NCBI GenBank assembly: GCA_023375675.1
Contig: JALQBC010000004.1
Span: 434,001 to 498,000 of the forward strand
Source: Cytospora piceicola
Lineage: Eukaryota; Ascomycota; Sordariomycetes; Diaporthales; Cytosporaceae
Length of the DNA: 64,000 nt
Reading direction: 5' to 3'
Shown: positions 21,801 through 33,769 of the stretch, piece after piece
Layout: each line of letters opens with the position of its first letter
Position numbering within the stretch: the first letter of the stretch is position 1
Program-made: the position numbers and the translations under genes
The notes under the pieces: generated by a model
Database searches by the model: none
What the model was told of the DNA's origin: nothing
What the model saw: the letters and a program-made list of their open reading frames with translations, nothing else

Positions 21801-24800
21801 TTCTTTGACTTCCCTCTGAGAGGGCCGGGAAATTTGGCAAGGCGTTCCTCCAGTGGCTGGACATCCTTGATAGTCTTGACCTTGACCTCGCCGGGACTCC
21901 GAACAATCATTGGACCAGGTTGGTTAACACCATACCGTGGAACGTCCACGGGGAAAGATGTCACTACCATCCCGCCAGTGCCCCAGCTTATCAAGGGACA
22001 GCCTTTCCATCTCTGCAAAGGATCATGTTCACGGCCATCCGTTGGTGGAATCAGGTTTAGTTTCATAGACATTCCTCTAGGCCGGGATGGTGCCGTGGTC
22101 GCTGACGCTGACGCTGGAACGGTCGCAGGTGGCGATACCATGCTAGCTATCGAAGGTGAAGAGGGGCCATACGCTGATAGGGGACGAGGGATCATCTCCG
22201 AAGGCTTTATCGGAGACCTAAGCCCATACATAGCACCTGGAGACCCAGTCTGGGACCTTGGAGGTGGGATGACAGTGGGGGCCGGGCCATATGTTATCTT
22301 TCTCTTGGGAGGAGACATGTTCTTCGTGTTATATGAGTTCGAAGGGGGTGGCGGGGGGGTTTGCCGGGTCGTCAGTGGGGGCTGGCCGTGCTGGAAGTCC
22401 TGGGTGGTCAAGTCTTGGGCTGGATGATTGCTGGGTCGCCCTTCAGCCGACGGCTGCGCGGCGGAGTCCTCTTCCTCGACTTCATGTGTAGGTGGAAGGG
22501 ATGGCATTCTGTGCAGCTTCGGCTCGTATGTAGTGGCATTGGTACGACCCGAAAGAATGGCAGGGTCGCCAGATGCCGGCCGGGCCCCATTATGATTGAC
22601 TTCGAAATGTGCCAGAGGACTAGATGTCCGGGGTAGGTGAGGTAAGACTGTAGGCGGTGTGGCCCCGGTACTTTTCGCAGGAGGTGCAGGAGAATAGCGA
22701 CTGATCGGAGGAGGAACCGCACCATTCGGCATCGATCCTTGAGACAACGCCGGAGAATACCTTGATGCGCCTGGCGGCGGTGGTATGGCTGCCGCTGGAT
22801 TGGTACCGCTCGGTAAGCTTGCATATGGATTCCCAGGAGGCGGCGGCACGAGTTTCGGAAGATCTGGGGCACCTAGGTGACCAGTGACTGATGGCTCTTG
22901 AGGCGGGGCAGGCATATATGGTGTTGAAGGCTGCGAGCCCTGAAGCCCAAGGCTGGCCTGCAATGGTGAGGGTTGGCCCTTATTACTCGTCCGCGAAGCC
23001 GGTCGTACTTTACTTGACAGTGGGAGATCCTCGAAGAAGCCAGTTTTAGGTTTGGCTGGCTGCGCAGGCTTTGTCCCCAGCGAAGGCGACTGACCAGTAG
23101 GGTTTGACGCCGACGCAAAGTTTTGGATATGCGGAGGAGCTGATGTCGGAGGAGCTTGCACAGGCGGGCCTTGCGTGGCGGGATGGCCCTGGCCATACAT
23201 GCTCGCACTCCTCGAAGGGGGAGGCGGTGCCGATGCTGGGTTCGGGGTTCCACGTGGAAGTTGTTGGTGACTGGCACGTTTCCGTGGCTTGATGACATCC
23301 ATGGGGAGGTCGTATGGCGAAGAGTAGCCACCCTTAGATTTGTCCACAAAGCTTTGTGCCTTGTTCACTGCAGGCCTCTGATTCACAGCTCCATAAGGCG
23401 CCGATAGGGTTTGATGCAGTGGCGGAGGCTGAACTGCATATGGGTTGGCAGCAACTGGAGAAACTGAACCAAGAGGAGTTGGGGCCTGTGGTTGTAGCAA
23501 TGCAGGTGAAGCGTCTGGGAAGTATGGGTTAGATGACAGGGTAGCCGCTGGTTGTGCTGGCACTGTTGGGAGGTATCTATTAGCGGTGCTCGCTTGAATA
23601 GAACCTGCTGATGGTTGTGACGCTTGAATCTCCTCGGTATCCTCGAGAAACCCTTCGTCGTCATCGAGGAGAAAGGCTGAAGGATCCGGTTCTTGCCCCT
23701 TGTTATCCGCAGATTCCTCATCCTCCAGAAGAAACTCGTCGTCCTCGTCCTCAGCAAAAGCCTCAGACCACTTCGCCACAAGATCTTCGCTGTTGTTGCC
23801 TTCCTGAGGCGCTTGGCCAGCTGACACTGTACCAGGAACATCGTCCTTCGATAGGGTAGTGACCTCCTTCTCTTCTGCACCATCAAGATGTTCATCATCA
23901 GACACCTCCTCTACAGTGTCTTCCAGCAGGCTTCCAGCGGCCTTGTCATTTGCGCCCAGGCCATTGAGAACCTGCATAGTCGACTTTCGCTCAAGCTGCC
24001 CAGGGGAAGTCTCTTGAGCCGCTGGGCTGTTTGCCCCATCTGCAATCTGGTTGAAGAAGTCATCGCCATCTTCGGCGGTATCCTCGGAGAACAGATTTTG
24101 TGACTTGTCTCGCACCCCCTCCTCTTCGGCCTCCTGGTGATTGATGAGGGGTAGTCCTTCTGCATATCTAGCATCCGATGCTTCCTCGTCCGGCCCCTGT
24201 AGGTCGCCTCCCTGAGTTATGAACGCCACATCTTCGTGGTCGTCGCCCCAAAAACTGTCCTGTTGCAAAGCATTCGGCGTTTGTGATGTTGCAGTATCCT
24301 CCATGTCGAATGACTCTGACTGGTGCTCTATTTCGTGGATCACGTCTTCGGCTTGGTTTGTAGGGAGTGGTTCGACCTCTTTCTCTTCCTCATGCTCGGA
24401 TCGTGGCACAACGGGAAATGAGTTGGTCCTGTCGTTCGGTGGCATATACTTGTTGAAGAGATCCGTCTCGGCTCGGGGCAGGCTGAATTCAGGCTCCTCG
24501 TCGTCGTCTATCCAAACAGGGTTATGCGATACCGTCCGGGCAAAGGAATCGCTGCTGACATGCTTGGGGCCTGAAGAAGGCATATCTTGTTCTTCCTCAG
24601 CAACTTCTTGTTGGACTGGCGCAACATCAGGCGCTTCTACGCTATAAGATGGTTCGACTGGCGCCTCCTCTTGGTATGCTGGCACCGACTCCGGCTCTTG
24701 TTCTTGCTCTTGGACCGTCTCAGGTTCGGGTCCAGGTTCGGGCAGATACTCAGCCTCTTGCTCTTGGATCAAATTTTGACCCTGCTCCTGATCCAGGGTC

Positions 24801-25057
24801 TCCTCCTGCGAGATCGTTGGGGTTCCCGCCTCGTAGTCCGGGAACCATTCTTCCGCCCCCGAGTTTTCGTGGATTTCGGACGTCCCGATCGGCTGTGGAT
24901 GAGGGGCGAAGTCAGGTGGCGCATTGGCCGTCTCCTCGAGCGACGGGCTATGAGGCTCGTCCGACTTGATCGTGTCAACAGTTGACACTGTATCTCCGTG
25001 TGAATAATTCGGCATCATGGCGGGATGCCATGGCGGCGTTGGAGCATCCGAAGCCAT
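18885..25057 (-). CDS. sec16: COPII coat assembly protein Sec16
   Basis: Exons 25057-19540 and 19477-18885 encode about 2036 residues. The ATG at 25057 ([20 protein letters not shown]) is the first in frame. The 62-base intron (19478-19539; GTGAGT, GCTAAC, TTTTAAG) joins [11 protein letters not shown] to [17 protein letters not shown]. Sec16 is the peripheral ER scaffold that organises COPII vesicle exit sites with Sec12, Sar1, Sec23 and Sec13. The N-terminal half is disordered and acidic, with Gln/Glu/Pro repeats. The central conserved domain begins near 1000 ([20 protein letters not shown]) and leads into the alpha-helical ancestral coatomer element region, about 1140-1470. The C-terminal exon carries the conserved [18 protein letters not shown] motif and a Pro-rich end finishing [11 protein letters not shown]. 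Size is close to that of yeast Sec16 (about 2200). Confidence 0.95.
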
Positions 25058-26241
25058 GGTGGACACTGATTAATATGTATCGAAGGGTATGGGGATTATG
25101 CGGATACAAGAAACAGGTAGTGGAAAGGCGTCGGTACTATCCTCAAAGCTCTTGTTAGCAGCGAGCTCTTGATGCGAATCCAGACATGAAATACACAATG
25201 GTCGGATGCAAGCCGCACACGGTCTATCCACCATTCATTGCGATGTGCTATCGAGTGGTGCAGCACTGGCATTGTAGGATAGGTGGGACGATGGGGCTCT
25301 CTTACTTGTACAGTGAATTCAGATGCGCTTGCAAACATGCAAATCTCTAAAGGCAGTGCTTCATTTTGTGTCAAGATACTGAGGCCGTAGCCAAGTCTAT
25401 GGACTCGTGATGTTGACGTGAAACGGGAATGAAATGATGCGAGTGCGAGTGCGAGTTCAAGTTCAAGTTTGCAAGGAAGGACGATTATTTAGTTGGTTGG
25501 TTGGTTGGTTGGTCGACACAACCTCTTGCTGGATGAAAGCTGGCCTGGACTTTTTGAAAACCAGCTTGGTCAATATGATGCATGGATGCGACATTACCGG
25601 GGCTAAGCCTGTAGCAGTACCCAGGTAGTCCGTAGTTGCTTTTTGGGGGCCGACAATCTGGGTGCTAAGATACCTAGGTACCCTGACACGCACGCCTGAA
25701 AGTCCCCGAGATACCTAGATAGGTACCCAGGTATCCCTGTAAGTCATTCTCTTTACGTATTATGTACCACCTATTCCAGCGTCAGAACCACCTGCAGCCA
25801 GTGATACCTTTGGTCTCCAAGGGGCTCCGCTGTCCTCTTCAAACACATCACAGTAGCCCACTCACCAACTTTATTCATACATACACACATACATACATCC
25901 TTACAAACACATCACATCGCCCCAGTCACTACTGTAACTGGCCATTCACCGTTTGCATTGGCAAAACAGCTGTTTTCTTCCAGTGTTAGGCTTCCACGGT
26001 TGTTGAGAAAGCTGTCCAACCCCAACTACCCTACCGAGCCTACCAGCCTACCCTACCTCCAGTGCTGTACAGCCAGCCAGCCGGCCTTGACCCTGATCCG
26101 CATCTGCATCTGATCGCCCGGTGGACTCAAGGATGACCGCATGTAGCTCCAGCCTGGGCACCACCACATGAACGCTAATACTTTATCTTTCTCCCACCCA
26201 TATCAACCTTTTAGGGGACTGAAAGGTGGTACGTCTGCGGG
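25058..26241. other. Shared upstream region of sec16 and the neo1-type flippase gene
   Basis: This 1.18-kb region lies between divergent starts at 25057 and 26242. It holds a short hexamer stretch (GAGTGC/GTTCAA, about 25440-25465), five TTGG units at 25494-25513, CCTAGGTA-type motifs at 25669-25735 and a TACA-rich stretch near 25870-25900. No gene is seen. Confidence 0.6.
25494..25513. repeat. (TTGG)5 microsatellite
   Basis: Five tandem TTGG units lie in the sec16/neo1 intergenic region, just after an AG-rich stretch. Confidence 0.85.
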
Positions 26242-29200
26242 ATGCCTCCTTCAACTCCATACCACCCAACAGAGCCCCCAGATTCTCCTACCGATGACTC
26301 CGACTCCGACCTCGATATCGACCTTCACGAGCTTGACCCTGCCCCCACCGATGAACCCCGCCAGAAGTCTGGCCTGTTAGGACACGATCGAGAAGTTGCT
26401 GAGCAGAGGGCTCCTAGGATAGCTCTGCGCAATCTTCGTATGGGTAGTCTGCGCCGCAAGGGGGAGTCGACCAGAGGCTACGCCGGGCTCGGTGGTGGCG
26501 GGGACGACGGGCTCGACGATGCAGCCGCCCTGCTAGGAGAGGGGGATGGCGACGGCCAATCCAGTCGGGAGAACTCTGGAGAAGATGCACCCTTCTTGCG
26601 AGAACACGACGACCGTTCCCGCCGCACTTATGGCCAGAAAGGCCAGCCGACTTCATCCCGTTTTCGACTACCAAGCTTCATGTCTTCGGCCTCCCCGGCG
26701 CCGCAGAACCAGCACGAGCATGAAGCTGATAAGGAAGAGGATGATCCTTCTGCATCGAGGCTTGTAGCAGTCGGTTCCACCCAATCTACACGTTTCCCGC
26801 CCAACGCTGTATCGAATGCGAAGTACACTGCTCTCACCTTCCTTCCAATCACCCTGTATAACGAATTCTCGTTTTTCTTCAACATGTACTTTTTGCTGGT
26901 TGCACTTTCGCAAGCAATCCCTGCCCTGAGAATCGGCTATCTATCCACCTATGTTGCACCCCTGGCCTTTGTTCTGATGATTACAATGGGAAAGGAAGCA
27001 TATGACGATATAGAAAGAAGGCGCAGGGACAACGAGGCAAACTCGGAACCATACAACGTACTGATATTTGACGAACCGGGCCGGTCTCCACCATCGAGTC
27101 GCCCAAGGAAAACGCTCAAGTCAGCAGCCACGCGGAAGGGCCGAAAGGGGAAGGTGCCTGAAGGAGATAGGCTGTCGGATATCCAAGAAGAGGAGGAACG
27201 GGTCGAAGGTGATGGACGCCGGAAAGAGCCGGCGTCAGAGGTCATTGAGCTCAGCAAGAAGTCTCGAGACCTCAAAGTTGGCGATGTTTTGAAGCTCGAG
27301 AAGGGTCAAAGAGTGCCAGCAGATGTCATCATCTTGAAATGTCTGTCTGGGGAATCTAACGCGGCACCGGCTGTGGAACTGTCTTCGCAGGATGAGCCTG
27401 ACCTTCTCGGTAATATTGACGAAGTTGGTGAAAGTAGTGCGGAGACTGTCACCAATGCAGAGCCAGAGCAAAAGTCCGGGCCTGGCGGGGAGACCTTTAT
27501 CAGGACGGATCAGTTGGACGGTGAGACTGATTGGAAACTTCGCCTTGCGTCTCCATTGTCGCAAGGCATGGAGACTGAAGAACTGGTTCGCCTACGAGTC
27601 ACGGGTGGTAAGCCAGATAAGAAGGTCAACGAGTTTGTTGGCACTCTTGAGCTTTTTCCGTCCAGAGAAGATGCATTGGGCAATAGTGCCGGCGTACAAA
27701 ACACCGGCGATCTGTCCAACTCGGCGCCCTTGACGATCGACAACACCGCTTGGGCTAATACAGTTATTGCCTCTCATGCGACCACATTGGCCGTTATTAT
27801 CTACACCGGACCCCAGACCCGATCAGCTCTATCGACATCTCCATCGAGGTCCAAGACCGGGCTCTTGGAATATGAGATCAACTCACTGACCAAGATCCTT
27901 TGTGTTTTGACCCTGGGGATTTCCGTCATCCTTGTGGCCCTAGAAGGATTCGCGAACGAGCCCGGGAATATTTGGTACGTCAAGATCATGAGGTTCCTGG
28001 TGCTGTTCTCGACCATTGTCCCTATCAGTCTCCGTGTCAATCTTGATATGGGAAAGAGCGTCTATTCTTGGTTCATTCAACGTGACCCCGATATGCCCGG
28101 TGCGGTAGTCCGTACCAGCACTATTCCGGAAGATCTTGGCCGCATCGAGTACCTACTCAGTGACAAGACGGGCACTCTGACACAGAATGAGATGGAAATG
28201 AAGAAAATTCATGTGGGAACTGTCTCCTACGCAAACGAAGCTATGGACGAAGTTTCGGCCTACGTTAAACAGGGGTTCCAAATTGCACCCTCGACAGATC
28301 CTGCTGCCAACGCCGTACTAATCACACCCTCTTCGACATATGCCACTACAGCGAATGTTGGAGCTACCCGTACACGACGTGAGATTGGTACGAGAGTGCG
28401 CGATGTTGTGCTGGCACTGGCACTCTGCCACAATGTCACTCCCACAACTGACGAGGAAGATGGAAAGATCATTACTTCGTATCAGGCCTCATCTCCTGAT
28501 GAAATCGCTATTGTGAGATGGACTGAGGCTGTTGGGCTACGACTATCGCATCGTGACCGAAAAAGCATGGTCCTCGAATCATCCGAAACAGGCAGACCAG
28601 TGGTCCAGGTGCGCATATTGGACGTGTTTCCCTTCACCTCAGACGGCAAGAGGATGGGTATCATCGTTCAGTTTTTCGAGCGCTCTGGCAGAATGCCCGA
28701 TGTCGCAGACGGTGATGTTTGGTTCTACCAAAAGGGTGCGGATACAGTGATGGGATCCATTGTGGCTGCAAACGACTGGCTGGACGAAGAGACTGCGAAC
28801 ATGGCTCGGGAAGGCCTGCGAACCCTTGTTGTAGGCCGAAAACGCCTTTCTGCCGCCGAGTACCAGCAGTTCAAGTCGAAACACCAAGAGGCGTCACTCG
28901 CCATCAGCGGTCGCGAGACCGGCATGCAAAAGGTCGTCTCGCAATTCCTCGAGCACGACTTGGAGCTGCTTGGCGTAACAGGTGTAGAGGATAAGCTCCA
29001 GAAAGATGTCAAGCCCTCCCTTGAGTTGCTCAGAAATGCCGGTATCAAAATCTGGATGTTGACGGGTGACAAGGTGGAGACGGCCCGCTGTGTCGCTGTG
29101 AGTTCTAAACTTGTCGCACGTGGTCAATACATCTACACCGTCGCCAAGATGAACCGGAAGGACCACGCACAGGACCACCTCGACTTCCTCAAAAGCAAGG

Positions 29201-30234
29201 TCGACGCGTGCCTCCTTGTCGACGGCGAGAGTCTGGCCTTATTCTTGACCCACTTCCGCACCGAATTTATCTCCGCGGCTGTCAAGCTGCCCACCGTCGT
29301 CGCGTGTCGATGCTCGCCGACGCAGAAGGCCGAGGTTGCCAAGCTCATCAAGGACTTCACCAAGAAGCGCGTATGCTGCATTGGTGATGGTGGCAATGAT
29401 GTGTCCATGATCCAGGCCGCGGATGTCGGTGTTGGTATCGTGGGCAAGGAAGGCCGGCAGGCCAGTCTGGCTGCGGATTTCTCCATTGAACAATTCTACC
29501 ATCTGACCAAGCTTTTGGTGTGGCACGGGCGGAACAGTTACAAGCGGAGTGCCAAACTCGCGCAGTTCGTGATTCATCGTGGCTTGATCATCGCTGTCTG
29601 TCAGACCATGTACAGCATTGCCATCAAGTTCGAGCCCGAGGGTCTCTACATAGACTGGCTGATGGTCGGATACGCGACGGTGTACACCGCCATGCCAGTG
29701 CTGTCGCTGGTCCTGGACAAGGATGTTGACGAGGAACTGGCGAATCTCTACCCTGAACTATACAAGGAGCTCACCTCCGGTCGGTCCCTCTCGTACCGGA
29801 CGTTCTTCGTCTGGGTGTTCGTTTCCATCTACCAGGGCAGCATGATCCAAGGCCTCTCCCAGATCTTGACGGAGGTTGACGGGCCGCGGATGGTGGCGGT
29901 CAGTTATACAGTGCTGGTCCTGAATGAGCTGCTCATGGTGGCCATTGAAATCACAACGTGGCATCCCGTTATGATCATCGCCATTGTGGGTACGTTCCTG
30001 CTGTATGTTGGGTCTGTACCGTTCTTGGGCGGGTACTTTGATCTGGCCTACCTTATCACATGGTGAGTGCTCCCAACCCCCTGTTACCCGATGGGTGGTA
30101 GCTAACAAAGGTGCAGGGGCTTTTACTGGCGTGTTCTGGCTATCGGCGCAGTCTCTCTCGTCCCGCCATACGCTGGAAAGTTGATCAGGAGAACTATGAA
30201 GCCGCCTTCGTATCGCAAGGTGCAGGGTATCTGA
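26242..30234 (+). CDS. neo1: P4-type ATPase (Neo1/ATP9 subfamily aminophospholipid flippase)
   Basis: Exons 26242-30062 and 30117-30234 encode 1312 residues. The 54-base intron is GTGAGT...GCTAAC...GTGCAG; without it the protein would stop at LITW, with it the end becomes LITWGFYWRVLAIGAVSLVPPYAG. P4-ATPases move phospholipids to the cytosolic leaflet; Neo1 acts in Golgi and endosome membranes and in COPI-linked traffic. Visible motifs: actuator DGET (about 426), PISLRVNLDMGK in transmembrane segment 4 (the Neo1-type PISL), phosphorylation DKTGTLTQNE (Asp 641), KGAD in the nucleotide domain (about 831) and GDGGNDVSM (about 1047). The N-terminus is a long acidic cytosolic extension. This is longer than yeast Neo1 (1151) because of that extension and loop insertions rich in Glu and Ser. 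Confidence 0.95.
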
Positions 30235-30616
30235 TGTGCAAGAGTTCTGAAGTGAGTCGTTGAACGTGTATTTGCCTTTCTTCTTTTATGGATTCGCTGC
30301 ATGCATAGCTCGGCGTCTGGTTTCAGCAGTGGTTATTTCTGTAGACTAGGCTCCTCCTCGTGTAATCCTACTGGCCTATCTTACAGACTGATATGCAGAT
30401 GAAGTTGATATACGTGACATAAGTGGAGTGAAGTGATGTCTTTCATGATATGTAATAGTAGGCCTCGCGGCCAGAACTCGGCAATCTAATGATGGGCTAA
30501 AGAGTCTAAGTAACGACGCCATCGCCCAGGTGTCCAATAATGCAACAAAAGTCAGCTACTAGCCAATCCGAGAGACGAAGTTTAGGTCCTCCTGGAAACG
30601 CCGCCCACGTCCGCAT
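30235..30616. other. Convergent 3' region between the flippase and CYC2-like genes
   Basis: It holds the 3' UTRs of two converging genes. No coding or repeat signal is seen. Confidence 0.6.
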
Positions 30617-32131
30617 CTATTGTTTGAGAACGAGCCAATCCGCCCAAGCCTTGGGGTCCTTCTTTCTCAACTCCCCGACGATTCCTCCCAGGGGTCCCTG
30701 CCGCTCAGCTCCCGCAGCCCACACCTTCGGTCCCACATAAGCACCCACGAACCCGTCCGGGCCGGATATCATGAACAGGTTCTTGCCCGTAGCGCCGTCA
30801 CCGCTGCAGTTGCATTGGCGCATGCCCAAAACTTGCGCGTTCTTCTCTTTCTGCGTGTCGGCCTCCTCCGTGCTGTTCTGGAGTAGCCGCTGGGAGTGCA
30901 GATGGCATGAGTTCGACGACAAGGCCTGGGTAGGAGTCGCCGTCTGCCTAGCATCTTTTGCTGGCGGCGATGGTGTAGTACTCCTGACTGCCGTCGTGAT
31001 ATCTCCCGCGTTGATCCGGCTGCCCTCTCCGTCCACGACACATTTGAATTCCAATATGTTTCCCTTCTGTCTGTAGGCAGCCTCTAAGTCCCGTAGCTGC
31101 TGCGCGATCGGTCCCGGGGTACCCATTTCTTCGCTATTGTCCGGTTTCCGGCCAGGGGCAGACCAGAACGACCAGGAGCGCCCCTTTGGCCCCTCGAGGC
31201 GAGGAAGACCGGCGCACTCCTGCGCGGACCTGTTCGCCCAGAGTATCCGGACCGACAGGCCCCCGCTCCCCGGGACCGCGAGCAAGCGCCTGGCCAGCTG
31301 CAGCGCCGGCGCGACGCCCGTGCCGCCGGCGAGGAAGACGACGTCCCGGCCGGCGCCGCCCAGCCTCGCGGCCACGTCGAACCCGAGGTGTGGCCCGCGC
31401 AGCTCGACGGCGTCCCCGGCCCAGGGGGGGCCCTGGCCCTGGCCCTGCAGGCGGGAGAGGTATTTCGACACCTCGCCGCCCTCGTACCGCCGGATGAGGA
31501 ACCGCAGCGTGGTGGCCCCGTCTCCGCCCCGGGGGGGCAGGGGCGTGTAGTTCCGGGCGATCTGCAGCTGCGGCTGCTTGAACTCGACGGACCAGAGGCC
31601 GTGCTCCCATGCTTTTCGTATGACCTCGGCGTTTGCCTCCTCGTCGCTCGAGAGCGAGGGCTTGACTGTGAGGATGAAGCTGGTGGGGGAGATTGGCTCG
31701 TTGGACACGACTGTGAATGTGCGGAATGTCTGGTCGTTGAGGGCGGAGCTGGAGTTGGAGCGGCCGAATGCGTCGTCTGGGATGAGACTGTAAAGTAGCC
31801 CGGCCGCGAGTGTTATAAGGATGCCAACTCCTGATTCCTTTCCTCTAGATGGTCGCTGTCTTTGGGGTTCCACTCCTTCAGAAGCGCAACTGTGCGGCGT
31901 GTGTGAGAAGCGCCTCAAGGATGATTTTCCACGATATGATATGCCGCCTTCTGCTATTGTAGGACAAGACCTTGGTGTTCTAAATCTCACAAGTTCGCAG
32001 GACCCTGACCATTTACCAGGTATTGTCGAACGAAGCCGTGTAGCCGCTGGTATCTTGGCTGATATCGTGGCATTCCCGGTGCCGCCAAAGCAACGACCTA
32101 TTGGTCGCCGTATCAAGCCGAGGCTTGCCAT
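30617..32131 (-). CDS. cyc2: CYC2-like mitochondrial FAD/NAD(P)H reductase
   Basis: A single exon of 504 residues begins at the ATG at 32131. The first 90 residues are Arg/Ser-rich and poor in acids, as in mitochondrial presequences. A hydrophobic segment (GVGILITLAAGLLYSLI, about 100-117) would anchor it in the inner membrane. The rest is a ferredoxin-reductase fold: FAD-binding RNYTPLPP (about 194) and the nucleotide-binding GGTGVAPALQLARRLL (about 270), ending in SGPDGFVGAYVGPKVW. Yeast Cyc2 faces the intermembrane space and supports haem attachment to cytochrome c with the haem lyase. This copy is longer than yeast Cyc2 (366), partly because of a low-complexity insert before the final motif. 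The FAD reductase fold and location are well supported; the CYC2 name is inferred from overall layout. Its upstream neighbour on the same strand is also a mitochondrial redox gene. Confidence 0.83.
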   Translation of the reverse strand: MASLGLIRRPIGRCFGGTGNATISAKIPAATRLRSTIPGKWSGSCELVRFRTPRSCPTIAEGGISYRGKSSLRRFSHTPHSCASEGVEPQRQRPSRGKESGVGILITLAAGLLYSLIPDDAFGRSNSSSALNDQTFRTFTVVSNEPISPTSFILTVKPSLSSDEEANAEVIRKAWEHGLWSVEFKQPQLQIARNYTPLPPRGGDGATTLRFLIRRYEGGEVSKYLSRLQGQGQGPPWAGDAVELRGPHLGFDVAARLGGAGRDVVFLAGGTGVAPALQLARRLLAVPGSGGLSVRILWANRSAQECAGLPRLEGPKGRSWSFWSAPGRKPDNSEEMGTPGPIAQQLRDLEAAYRQKGNILEFKCVVDGEGSRINAGDITTAVRSTTPSPPAKDARQTATPTQALSSNSCHLHSQRLLQNSTEEADTQKEKNAQVLGMRQCNCSGDGATGKNLFMISGPDGFVGAYVGPKVWAAGAERQGPLGGIVGELRKKDPKAWADWLVLKQ

Positions 32132-32632
32132 AGTGATGGGGGGCCTGGTGAGTCTAAAGTGCTGAAGGATTTAGTGAATTGCTAGCAAAACTACCTAGGT
32201 ACTTGCCACAGATGGACGAGGCGAAAGATGGGTTTTCAAGGTCCGAAAAGCGAAGAGTCAATTTTTGTAGGCCGGCATGTGAAAGACGGCGTCGCTCGCT
32301 GAAACTCAAAAAAACACGACTCTTCAAAATAAGTCGTTTTGTTTCTGCATCACCTCATTTGACTTTTGCTTTATCCAAGAGGTGGTCTGAAAAAGTCAAA
32401 TCGTTCAGATTGAATTTGGTACTGAATTAGAAAGAATATGACTGCCCAGATTTTCATAACAACACCCTCGGCGCCCTTTAAGCGCACTAGGTTAAGGCCC
32501 CTAGCAAGACTAAGTGAAGTTGTCAACGGCTTGGGTTCGACGTTTCTGCCACTGGACATAGGCTGGATCACGTTCAAGCTACGTCCTCAGGCGGAGCAAT
32601 AGTCCTCCCTGGTTTTCTATCCAACTGCATTT
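32132..32632. other. Intergenic region between CYC2-like and AIM32-like genes
   Basis: This region holds the CYC2-like promoter and the AIM32-like 3' end. A CTACCTAGGTAC motif lies near 32190. The middle (32280-32420) is AT-rich. No gene is supported. Confidence 0.6.
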
Positions 32633-33769
32633 TTATAACCTCAGAATCTCTCTATCTTGTGTGATCCCCCCTCTAAACATGTCTGCTATAACAGTACCTT
32701 TGACGATCGTCTCACTGATGACCCCTTGGACATGCTTTGGCTCGACCCGACCGTACCAGATTCCGTGCCCAGCCAAAGGATGCCTTGTCCCATCCGAAGC
32801 CTTCATTGTTGGAGGCAAGTAGATGATGACGTTGCCAGCAAACTTATGACCTCCGATATGAGAAATCAGTCCGACCCGCGCCGTCAAGGCCGGTGTCTCT
32901 ATCGTCCCTGCAATAGCTTCCAGATCGTTCTCAATGTGCATTTTGACCGGTCCACGCAGCACCTCAACGCCCTGTCGTGGTAATTGCGCCTCGAATTCAT
33001 CCTTGAGCACAGGTCCCATCACTCCGCAGCGCATATCTCTATCGCCGTGGCCGCAGATCAGGACCAGGATGTCATGCACGTCCCTAACGCCGTATAGCAG
33101 CTGTCCGTACCCCGCCTTCCGCGTCAACCTGTCCCGGTGTATCGGCGACAGGCCGTCGTGCATGGGGTGCAGCTTATCTGGCAGCAGGTAGCCCTTGGCC
33201 AGGGCTTCGACGCTGTCGAAGCTCACCCTCGGAAGGAAGGGGACATATTTGAAGCTTGGGACAAGGTATGCTGAAGTGTTGACCAGTTCCGTCCTCGCGG
33301 GCACAGACGGCGGGAAGGAGGAGTTCAGGACGGAGATGTTATGAAAGGGCTGTGTAGCCACAAGAATCACTTACCGTTAGCAACGTTCACTCACCTATAT
33401 ATAGATGTCTCTGAGAGCCCGACTCACGTCGCTATATACTCCGCCACGCCCGAAGAGTTCTTTGAGGTCTGCCGCCAGGTTGTCACCGCTGTTGTCCTCC
33501 TCTATCCGGGATGGCCAGTCGTCCTTCCCCGTGCAGATCAGCACTTGCTCTCTGTAGCTGGTTATGAGGCCGTTAAGTTTTCCCTTGTGGTCGATATCGA
33601 GACCTTCCGGCATAGGTGGCGTGGCACCGCAGTCGCATGTCGACGGAGGACAGGTTGGGACTGTCGGGAACGAAGGGGCTTTCGAGCTGGCGCTGTATAA
33701 TCTCGGTAGCGACAGGGCGAATTGCCGCCTGCGCTGGCGTGACAGGTGGAAAGGCAATCGTAGAGACAT
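32633..33769 (-). CDS. aim32: AIM32-like mitochondrial thioredoxin-like ferredoxin (sucrase/ferredoxin family)
   Basis: Exons 33769-33428 and 33349-32633 encode 352 residues. The 78-base intron (33350-33427, GTGAGT...ACACAG) joins GRGGVYSD to PFHNISVLNSSF. The N-terminus MSLRLPFHLSRQRRRQFALS looks like a mitochondrial presequence. The thioredoxin-like part contains MPEGLDIDHKGKLNG, VLICTGKDDWPSRI and DNSGDNLAADLKELF. The later motifs HGDRDMRCG and SHIGGHKFAGNVIIYLP supply the Cys and His ligands that in yeast Aim32 hold a [2Fe-2S] cluster. Aim32 acts in the matrix and intermembrane space on redox quality control of imported proteins. Length is near yeast Aim32 (311). It is tandem with the CYC2-like gene downstream. 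Confidence 0.9.
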
